Shown here one piece after another: positions 25,201 to 31,045 of a stretch of 37,577 nt of DNA. Each line of letters opens with the position of its first letter. The first letter of the stretch is position 1. The notes under the pieces were generated by a model. It saw nothing but the letters and a program-made list of their open reading frames with translations. It was not told where the DNA came from and ran no database searches. The position numbers and the translations under genes were made by a program. Source of the DNA: Bacteriovorax sp. UBA1852 (GTDB taxonomy: Bacteria > Bdellovibrionota > Bacteriovoracia > Bacteriovoracales > Bacteriovoracaceae); the NCBI GenBank assembly GCA_002338505.1, contig DDIK01000024.1, forward strand, positions 17,153 through 54,729, given 5' to 3'.

Positions 25201-27079
25201 GGGAGTAGATGGCTTTGAATTTGATGTCGTTGATCTTGAACATACAGTGAGGGCCAAGGTTACGATAAATGTAGAGGATCCTTATATTAAGGAAGAGAGA
25301 ATAGAAATAAATGTGAAAGAGAGAGAAAAGCCGCTTATAAAAATAGCTGTACTTGTTGATACAACGGAGAGCATGAAGCCTTATCAAAACAAGCTTGTTC
25401 AGAGTTTGACTCCGATGTTTGAAAAACTTCATAGCTATAACGTAGAATTGCATCTCTATCCGCTCACTCCTTTGCTTACAAGCCGTGACTTTATAAGTAA
25501 TTATAAGACGGATGAGAATTTTATTTATGGCCGAGTCATTTTGGATAGAGAACAACCAAATGTGACTGGTGGGAAGTTTGATGGTCTACAAAGAGCGATC
25601 TTTAAAGTAGATCCTAAAGCATCTGTAAATCAAGTTAAAAATATCGCCAAAGAAATAGCACTCAAAATTGAATCGATGGGTGCGTCAGATGAATACTCCG
25701 AAAATGGACTTCATCAGATGGGCTTCTTACTTTCACATCCTGAATCACCGTTTAACGAAGAGCAACGTTTTGGCGGCTTTGTTGTTCTTAGTAACGAAAA
25801 CTCTTATGCATCAGATAGTTATCCAAGTACAAGACCTGCTATTGAATACGGAGCAAACTATACTTTTTCTGAGTATCGAAGAAGGGCAGGGGAAACTCGC
25901 CTCTCTCATAGTTCAAAGCGCAGAGATGGTGACAAATTTGCTCGTCATGTGATTAGTAGAGCATATTATAAATCAAAAATTCAAAAATATACGGCGACCT
26001 ACAGTAATCGAGATGGACAGAATTCTAGCTATGACTGTAGTCGTAATTATAGAGGTGCGTATGACTTTGAGGCTTCCGATGGGCAGCGTACTTATATTAA
26101 TGGTTGTTCGGCGTCTCGTGAAGACCTCCCTCAGGGCTTTTATTTAGGCGACGATATAGTATGTGCGAGTTGTATCGATGCTAGTTGTAGTAATTTTCAT
26201 GGATTTAAAGAATCGTATTCCTATGATGTTCCTGCTGTGATCAATGCAGAGACAAAAGAAATCGTAACAAAAGCGTTTACTGTCACTTGTAAAAAAAGTG
26301 GTGTAACAGAGAGTTTTGATCAAAGGAAAATTTTTCAAAGAAGATATGCGAAAGATGGATTTGCGGAAGGAGACTGTCAAAAAGCTCGAGAGAGTGTCAA
26401 GAGAGACTTGAATCAAAAAGGTTATTACGTGACAAAGATGCTCCCTGAAAATAGTTGTATAAAGGAGTATTCACTTCCTATTTTTACATCAAATCCTCCC
26501 TCCATCAATGAATATGCAAGAGATGGAAATGGACCAGTTGAAATTTTTCCTCTCGTTAAAGAATTTCTCGAAAAAAATCAAAATGGAGTTGGTTCGCTTC
26601 ATAAAAACCAAGTTTTAAATGAACTTCTCTTAGAGTTAATTGATCAAAAAATAGGACTAGAAAATGCCTACACTAATTTTATTATTCATAATCCAGAATT
26701 AGACTTAGCTGCAAAGTGTTCAGATGTTGTAGGAAAGTTAGGCGCCACGAATGGAAATGCTTATGAAAAGCTACATAATATTTTAGTTGATAATGGAATT
26801 GCTAGTTCATCTATAAACTCAATATGTTCGGGAGACTATTCAAGTGCTTTTGATGGTCTAAAGACTTTCATTGAAGAGAAAACTGATAATGTCTTCTTAA
26901 CCGGAATCATTAAGAATCAAAGGCTGTATAGTGTTGAGGTGACAAGAGATAAGAAGAAGCTTAATCTTGTGAAAAATAGAGATTTTAATATATCAAAAGA
27001 TGGAGCAACAGTAACTTTCAAAAAGGGATTTCTTGAGCCTAGTGATAAAATTGTGTTTGTTATTAGAACTTATGAGTAA
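22253..27079 (+). CDS. Giant lipoprotein: ten cadherin-like repeats, VWA domain, Cys-rich segment
   Basis: 1608 aa. Hydrophobic signal with lipobox FVSC (mature Cys20), so membrane-anchored, probably at the outer membrane. Residues about 49-1011 are ten tandem units of about 90-100 aa, each with an EDTP-like start, a Cys-containing turn, CxYTPKxNFYGxD and a closing VNDPP-like linker, as in cadherin/tandem-95-type repeats. A VWA domain begins about 1028 (KIAVLVDTTESM; D1036, T1038 and S1040 fit the MIDAS DxSxS-type site). Residues about 1260-1430 are Cys-rich. A C-terminal beta-rich domain closes the protein. The ATG follows GGGAGA. The neighbouring convergent cluster encodes Agl-Glt-like motility parts, so a surface adhesin is a reasonable inference; binding partner unknown. 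Confidence 0.85.
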   Translation: MLMSFRILLFISLFSTFVSCVPKKESDFTKFKAPELQKANNLNTPEERPIELEIPPMEIGEDAASKKMGERYNYRIVKAPRFGKVTNCLVGQDRSCTYHPNKDFFGVDEFSYIAFDGPVESNVITIKIDVININDPPSFIDGELYKFVNEDEYTLIELEQALDVDRDELEYEIAETPKNGYIEKCFEKGLSCFYQPNENYTGKDRFTYFASDGEYKTSFKIVNITVNPSNDRPRFEKTQLTFNTPEDTPIKVSTELATDAEDESNSLAYVIVNFPRRGTLKGCAKNSTEWSCKYSPSPNFYGNDFFRIIAVDSSGEKSEPLRFDINVSSVADAPYFEVAKQVISLNEDTLSILRLEKAIDVDNDIKHYRVKRAPASGTLYDCLENNLDTVCSYKPAKDFYGKVDFEYEVVDRSGLKASLVVELNINPINDPPVVVYKNLHKKVTEDVVLKFNLSQVKDVDDKTHTYYNFSKPLKGSLKCSGRSCEYTPKTNFSGSDSFTYSVKDSGNLTDNGKILLSVEEVDDPPALADKVVDLFEDNTLIFDLPKAMDIDSSMHTYKLAVAPKNGTLSDCFIGNKIKACKYTPKANFYGKDTFRFTAKDTMNVATGTVTLNVLPVNDFPYWKHQNELAFTVYEDTPKRLMLVEALDLEDGDSLEYVLVTQPKNGSFEEGCFKNGKINCVYTPKENFYGADVFLYKAVDSSGYSTSIRTVKISILPVDDVPTTSDLKVTLMEDTPKRFSIPKALDDSPSLSYEESVAVKNGVVSECFKLNKIKNCLYTPKKDFYGSDELVYSVNDSSNKVLGKLSFEVTPVNDKPKWDTYADLVLETKEDTPLLIGFTAARDVEDGRDLEYDYVQLPSRGTLDLQCLVGKNLNCIYTPNRNVYGVDTIKYIAKDKAGEKTVVKEITINITPVNDPPKVDELVKKTKRNQPISFKLQPINDVDSTNFILNYKATVANGTLTGCVSGQRIYINMNCVYTPNTDFEGVDGFEFDVVDLEHTVRAKVTINVEDPYIKEERIEINVKEREKPLIKIAVLVDTTESMKPYQNKLVQSLTPMFEKLHSYNVELHLYPLTPLLTSRDFISNYKTDENFIYGRVILDREQPNVTGGKFDGLQRAIFKVDPKASVNQVKNIAKEIALKIESMGASDEYSENGLHQMGFLLSHPESPFNEEQRFGGFVVLSNENSYASDSYPSTRPAIEYGANYTFSEYRRRAGETRLSHSSKRRDGDKFARHVISRAYYKSKIQKYTATYSNRDGQNSSYDCSRNYRGAYDFEASDGQRTYINGCSASREDLPQGFYLGDDIVCASCIDASCSNFHGFKESYSYDVPAVINAETKEIVTKAFTVTCKKSGVTESFDQRKIFQRRYAKDGFAEGDCQKARESVKRDLNQKGYYVTKMLPENSCIKEYSLPIFTSNPPSINEYARDGNGPVEIFPLVKEFLEKNQNGVGSLHKNQVLNELLLELIDQKIGLENAYTNFIIHNPELDLAAKCSDVVGKLGATNGNAYEKLHNILVDNGIASSSINSICSGDYSSAFDGLKTFIEEKTDNVFLTGIIKNQRLYSVEVTRDKKKLNLVKNRDFNISKDGATVTFKKGFLEPSDKIVFVIRTYE
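22397..25285 (+). repeat. Ten tandem cadherin-like protein repeats (coding repeat)
   Basis: Units end at motifs such as NDPPSF, NDRPRF, ADAPYF, NDPPVV, DDPPAL, NDFPYW, DDVPTT, NDKPKW, NDPPKV and VEDPY. The similarity is at protein level; the DNA copies have diverged well beyond simple repeats. All ten keep a pair of Cys spaced about 5-14 residues apart just before the YTP motif, which suggests one disulphide per unit. Confidence 0.85.
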
Positions 27080-27080
27080 T

Positions 27081-27320
27081 TTAAAGAGATGAATCAATAT
27101 TTTCTAAGTTGAAGTCGTCAAAGTTTTTGCGTACAGGGATTTTGAATTTAATTTTACGAGTATCTCTTTGTTTTGTAGATAAGTCACCCGGAGATACCAC
27201 ATTACCTTCTAAGCTTAATTCACCTAAATCAATACTTTCACGTTTCTTATATTTGTAAATAACTTTATCCTGAGCAAAGGAGCTAGTTATAAATAGTAGA
27301 AGAAATATTATTTTGGACAT
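27081..27320 (-). CDS. Short secreted protein of the gliding-like cluster
   Basis: 79 aa with a signal peptide (cleavage after SSFA is likely). The mature part is basic and acidic by turns: YKYKKRESIDLGELSLEG, then an R/K-rich stretch, then IPVRKNFDDF. I recall short proteins with a similar ID-x-L-x-EG...RxNF pattern beside TPR and barrel genes of motility modules, but cannot confirm it here. It overlaps the upstream TPR gene by 13 bases and its stop is one base from the stop of the giant lipoprotein gene (convergent). Function unknown. Confidence 0.65.
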   Translation of the reverse strand: MSKIIFLLLFITSSFAQDKVIYKYKKRESIDLGELSLEGNVVSPGDLSTKQRDTRKIKFKIPVRKNFDDFNLENIDSSL

Positions 27321-28690
27321 TTGCTTTCCTTAGACCATACATAGCTACCAATCTCGTCTGACCAAAATTCACCTCTGAAGTCCCAGTTTACACTACTAAC
27401 AGTTCGAACAATTGGAAGACGTTCAGAATTGGTAACTTGATATGGTTGCCTGTTTGCTATCTTATCACGCTTGAAACCATGAGACTCTATTTTCAGAAGA
27501 CTTAAGACTTGAGATGCTTTGATGAAATTATTAGCAACTTTATAGAGTTTAGATTTTATTTTATAGCCTAAAGACACTGTTTTAAGCTTAAGCTCTCTTT
27601 TTGTATTATTGTAATATAGTCCTGCAAGATTATCTTTACCTCTTTGTGATCTTATCATTTTTAACTCTTTAACACCCAAGTGAAGTAAGTTTGAATTATA
27701 TATGAAGGAGGGAGTATTTCTTATCCTGTTGAATACTCTATCTGTAATAGTAAAGGATTTTAATGCTCTTGATTTATCGATAACTAACTTTAATACGTCC
27801 TGTTCACGCAGACTATTACGATTGAGGTATTCAATTAGTGCTCTTGTGTTTTTATAATGATTCTTATCAAAGTAAATTAATGTGTTCTGGACTTCATTCC
27901 AATGACAAATTTTAAAAAAACTCATAGAAGCGAGTTGTTCAGCTTCAGGGAAGAAGTAATCATTTAGAAATGGAGCTCTAAAGGATAAAGTTCTTCCAAT
28001 TGATGTTTGATAGTCGCCGAGTCGGTAGAGAGTCCAGGCTGTCTCTAATAGTACTGATGGATAAAGATATGACCTCATGTCGACTTGAGAGTACACATCA
28101 AGTGCTTTTTTGAGCTTTCCTTCTTTATAAAAACTTCTTGCAATTGATACTTCACAAACTGAATTAATATAATCAAAGTGTTCATGTCTTGTATCGGTTT
28201 TCTTGAAGCTATCTCGCATACTCTCTGATGATTCTTGGCATTTTTTAAAAGATGTTCTTGCTTCTTTGAAGTTACTTAGAGTCATCTCGATCGTGCCCTT
28301 TACTTGAAGTGCTAAGGCTTGGGCAAAATGATCATCCTGGATTTGATTCAACAAAGATGAGGCCGCAGAATATCGATTGTTATCCATTAATTTCTTTGCA
28401 TGAATAATTTTAGCAAATAATGAATTACTTTTAGATAATACATCTATAGGAAGGAAACTTATTTGTGTTATACCAACATTTTCAAGTACCTTATCGATGA
28501 GGTTATCTAGTTTCTCGTTAGGAGCTTTTGTGATAACAAGTCCTTCTTTTAGAAAAGGAATGCTTGCAAAGTAGTATCCTTTAGCAATTGAGTTTTGTGC
28601 TAAAACTATTGACCTTTGAAGGTCAAGTTCTCTAACTTCATTTGCAGCTATTGATAGGTTCAATAGCAAAAAAAAGTAAAGCCTAGTCAT
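27308..28690 (-). CDS. Secreted TPR-repeat protein
   Basis: 460 aa. N-terminal signal peptide (hydrophobic FFLLLNLSIAA), then helical TPR-like repeats through about residue 300 (for example ARTSFKKCQESSES, YKEGKLKKALDVYSQVD and ETAWTLYRLGDYQTSIGR), then a less regular charged C-terminus. Predicted periplasmic scaffold. It overlaps the beta-barrel gene by 4 bases (ATGA) and the 79-aa gene by 13 bases, so the three are one minus-strand operon. In Myxococcus, GltC is a periplasmic TPR protein encoded beside the barrel proteins GltA/GltB; this is a candidate counterpart by position and fold only. Confidence 0.75.
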   Translation of the reverse strand: MTRLYFFLLLNLSIAANEVRELDLQRSIVLAQNSIAKGYYFASIPFLKEGLVITKAPNEKLDNLIDKVLENVGITQISFLPIDVLSKSNSLFAKIIHAKKLMDNNRYSAASSLLNQIQDDHFAQALALQVKGTIEMTLSNFKEARTSFKKCQESSESMRDSFKKTDTRHEHFDYINSVCEVSIARSFYKEGKLKKALDVYSQVDMRSYLYPSVLLETAWTLYRLGDYQTSIGRTLSFRAPFLNDYFFPEAEQLASMSFFKICHWNEVQNTLIYFDKNHYKNTRALIEYLNRNSLREQDVLKLVIDKSRALKSFTITDRVFNRIRNTPSFIYNSNLLHLGVKELKMIRSQRGKDNLAGLYYNNTKRELKLKTVSLGYKIKSKLYKVANNFIKASQVLSLLKIESHGFKRDKIANRQPYQVTNSERLPIVRTVSSVNWDFRGEFWSDEIGSYVWSKESKCPK

Positions 28691-29373
28691 AAAGAAAAAC
28701 CTACTGATAATATAATATCATTGGTTGATTGAAGAGAAGCCGACTCTGTTGATCTATTCGCTGCAGAATAGTAGTAATTATAGTATTCAGTGTTGAAAAT
28801 CCATTTCTTAGTGATATTAACTCTGAGTTGTACTTTGTACTGAAAGCCCGTTAATGTTTCACTTTCATATATATTTCGTGGATCAAAATTCTCAAATGAG
28901 GTTATATTATTTTCTGCACTGATATTACTCATTCCTACACCAAATATAAGCTCCATATAAAGAATTTTATTGAAGGTATTAAGTTTTCCATAAAATGGTG
29001 AGTACAGAAGATTGACTCCCGCGACACTTGTGAGTCTTCTTATATTTGGAATTGAAAGCCCGTCAGTACTTACTTTTTTGAAGGTATCATTATTCTCATT
29101 GGAGTATGAGTTGATAAATCCTTCTATTCCCCAGCTCTCAGAAAAAAAGAAACCTGAACTAAGATGAAGGGCACTTGAGCTTTGGAAGTCTGAAGTACTA
29201 TTTTTACCAAGTCCAGCATTAAAAAAGAAGGTTCTTTTTTTTTCAAAAAACTTCTGTTGTAACACAAAAATATTTTGGTCTGTGCTAAGCCACTTAAAGT
29301 TATAGTAGTCATCCGTCGCGGCAGAGACTGATATGCATAGCAGAAAAACGAGGTGACAAATCATTATTTTCAT
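28687..29373 (-). CDS. Probable outer-membrane beta-barrel protein
   Basis: 228 aa from the ATG at 29373; an in-frame TTG at 29379 is possible but less likely. Signal peptide with VFLLCISVSA. The mature protein has alternating hydrophobic/polar strands rich in Asn, Ser, Tyr and Phe, for example GFQYKVQLRVNI and WIFNTEYYNYYY, and ends NDIILSVGFSL, consistent with a small barrel of about 8 strands. No Shine-Dalgarno is visible; the predicted transcription start falls close to the ATG (see promoter at 29382-29410). First gene of the minus-strand operon, divergent from the motor genes. It may be the GltA/GltB/GltH-like outer-membrane part (inference). Confidence 0.7.
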   Translation of the reverse strand: MKIMICHLVFLLCISVSAATDDYYNFKWLSTDQNIFVLQQKFFEKKRTFFFNAGLGKNSTSDFQSSSALHLSSGFFFSESWGIEGFINSYSNENNDTFKKVSTDGLSIPNIRRLTSVAGVNLLYSPFYGKLNTFNKILYMELIFGVGMSNISAENNITSFENFDPRNIYESETLTGFQYKVQLRVNITKKWIFNTEYYNYYYSAANRSTESASLQSTNDIILSVGFSL

Positions 29374-29381
29374 TGTCAAAT

Positions 29382-29410
29382 ATTGTCTAGTACATAACTT
29401 AAACCGTCAA
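29382..29410 (-). promoter_or_regulatory. Promoter of the barrel-TPR operon, start near the ATG
   Basis: Minus strand -35 TTGACG (29410-29405), 17-bp spacer and -10 GACAAT (29387-29382). The expected start is 6-8 bases downstream, i.e. at or just before the ATG at 29373, giving an almost leaderless message; this agrees with the missing Shine-Dalgarno. Confidence 0.5.
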
Positions 29411-29431
29411 ATCTAAGTGCGAGGAGATAGA

Positions 29432-30079
29432 ATGGAGAGCACCGGTCCTGTGAATGCAGTTTTAATATTTATGAATGATGGTGGAATTTTTATGTGGATA
29501 ATTCTCATTGTCTGGATTGTAGGGCTTGTTATTTCTATTGAGAGATTTCTAAAATTTGTTGTTTATGACTCAAATGGACCGTCTCTAATGAACGAAGTAC
29601 AAAAGTACGTTATTAGTAATGATCTTGGTGGAGCGATAAAGATTTGTAGTAATACGAAGTCCTTTATTCCAAAAATATTCAAAAATGGACTTAAAAGAGC
29701 AAATCAAAGTGTTAATCAGATGCAGAATGCTATTGATGCGACAGCACTTGAGTGTATTGGAAAAGTAGAGTCTAGGATTGGCTATATAAACCTATTAGCA
29801 AATATATCTACATTAATGGGTCTATTAGGTACAATATATGGACTCATTCAGTCATTTGAGGCCGTAGGGGCGGCTGATCCTAGTAAGAAAGCAGAAATAC
29901 TCTCAAGTGGTATTTCAAAAGCTATGAATACGACTGCGATAGGACTAATTTCAGCAATTTCCCTGATGACAATCCATGCAATTTTAACTGCGAAGCAAGA
30001 GAAAATTATTAGTGCAATGGATGAATACTCTATTAAACTATTAGACTTACTCGGAACACGAAAAGTCGAGGATGAGTAA
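29432..30079 (+). CDS. TolQ/ExbB/MotA-family proton channel protein (AglR-like)
   Basis: 215 aa from the ATG at 29432, which has AGGAG 5 bases upstream; an in-frame GTG at 29417 is rejected because the ribosome-binding site lies inside it. Three membrane helices (about 18-38, 118-140, 163-186) with a large cytoplasmic loop between the first two. Signatures LLANISTLMGLLGTIYGLIQ and AMNTTAIGLISAISLMTIHA are typical of TolQ/ExbB proteins. With the two ExbD-like proteins that follow it should form the proton-driven motor. In Myxococcus the equivalent AglR works with AglQ and AglS in gliding. The gene is 3 bases from the next. Confidence 0.92.
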   Translation: MESTGPVNAVLIFMNDGGIFMWIILIVWIVGLVISIERFLKFVVYDSNGPSLMNEVQKYVISNDLGGAIKICSNTKSFIPKIFKNGLKRANQSVNQMQNAIDATALECIGKVESRIGYINLLANISTLMGLLGTIYGLIQSFEAVGAADPSKKAEILSSGISKAMNTTAIGLISAISLMTIHAILTAKQEKIISAMDEYSIKLLDLLGTRKVEDE

Positions 30080-30082
30080 GAA

Positions 30083-30574
30083 ATGTATACTAAGCCAAGT
30101 ACAAGGAGAATAAAGCGAAAGCCTAAGCCTCTCAATCTTGTGCCTATTTTAGATGCAGTCTTTATTTTAATTTTTTATCTACTCATGTCTGCGCAATTTT
30201 TCAAAACTTTTCAGGTTGGGAGCGAGTATCCTCTTGCTAGTAACCAGCCACCACCAAAGAAAGTTAAAAAAAGCTTGAATCTTAAGATTAATATCGGCAA
30301 AGACAAAGTTCAAGTTATTACAGGCGTTGAAGAGAAAATGGAAAGAGAGTTCGCGACCTCAAGTATTAGCTCTTTGATTCTTTTAAATAAGTTTTTAGCT
30401 GGAAAAAAGAAGCAGTATCCTAAAGAGAATACGGCTATTGTTGTACCGGAAAATGATGTCAACTATAAGATAATTATTAAAGTTTTAGACTATATAAGAA
30501 CTAATTTTACTCTGGAAGAGGACACTACTCTTTTTAATGAACTTGTTATTGGAAATATAGACTCAAAGGAATAA
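30083..30574 (+). CDS. TolR/ExbD-family protein (AglQ/AglS-like), first copy
   Basis: 163 aa. Short basic cytoplasmic N-terminus, a single membrane helix (about 20-40; PILDAVFILIFYLLMSAQF) carrying the conserved proton-pathway Asp at residue 24, and a periplasmic domain. This is the TolR/ExbD plan. It follows the TolQ-like gene by 3 bases and abuts the second ExbD-like gene. Two different ExbD-like partners per TolQ-like protein is the AglRQS pattern. Confidence 0.88.
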   Translation: MYTKPSTRRIKRKPKPLNLVPILDAVFILIFYLLMSAQFFKTFQVGSEYPLASNQPPPKKVKKSLNLKINIGKDKVQVITGVEEKMEREFATSSISSLILLNKFLAGKKKQYPKENTAIVVPENDVNYKIIIKVLDYIRTNFTLEEDTTLFNELVIGNIDSKE

Positions 30575-31045
30575 ATGAAAAGAAAGAGTTTAAGAAGATA
30601 TAAGAAAGGCGAGATGCACTTAGAGATTAACTCTCTTCTTGATATCTTGGTTATACTACTTGTTTTCTTAATAAAGAATTTTTCTGCAACACATATTGAC
30701 CTCCCTATTCCTAAGGAGCTAATAGTTCCCATTTCCAAATCATTTGATCAGAATCAAGATAGTGTGACGGTTTCGTTAACTAAGAATTTAGATATATATG
30801 TAAATAAGCGAATAGTTGATCGAATAGATACAGAATCTAGATCTCGAAATATTGCAAGCCTTTATAATGAGCTCCTGGGAGAGAGACAGAGAATTGAGAA
30901 CAATTATAAATCAACAGGCTTGAACATTTCGTCCGTAGTTAATGTCGTTATTGACGAAACTGTAAATTATAAACATATTAGAAAAATTCTCTATACGCTT
31001 AAAGAAGCTAAATTTAAAGAATATAAGTTCATTACGACTCAATGA
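30575..31045 (+). CDS. TolR/ExbD-family protein (AglQ/AglS-like), second copy
   Basis: 156 aa. Basic N-terminus KRKSLRRYKKGEM, one membrane helix (about 18-38; EINSLLDILVILLVFL) with the conserved Asp at residue 23, then a periplasmic domain ending in the KHIRKILYTLKEAKF segment seen in the family. The ATG immediately follows the previous stop (TAAATG) and its own end overlaps the next gene by 4 bases, so translation is coupled throughout. Confidence 0.88.
   Translation: MKRKSLRRYKKGEMHLEINSLLDILVILLVFLIKNFSATHIDLPIPKELIVPISKSFDQNQDSVTVSLTKNLDIYVNKRIVDRIDTESRSRNIASLYNELLGERQRIENNYKSTGLNISSVVNVVIDETVNYKHIRKILYTLKEAKFKEYKFITTQ

Noticed and set aside
22397..25285. Tandem repeat region as a DNA-level satellite or CRISPR
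   Set aside because: Similarity is only at protein level; there are no identical repeats or spacers.
25142..25555. 137-aa minus-strand frame inside the giant lipoprotein gene
   Set aside because: Lies across conserved repeat ten and the VWA start; no start signals and no recognisable protein.
29417..29431. GTG start for the TolQ-like protein
   Set aside because: The AGGAG ribosome-binding site lies inside this extension and fits the ATG at 29432.
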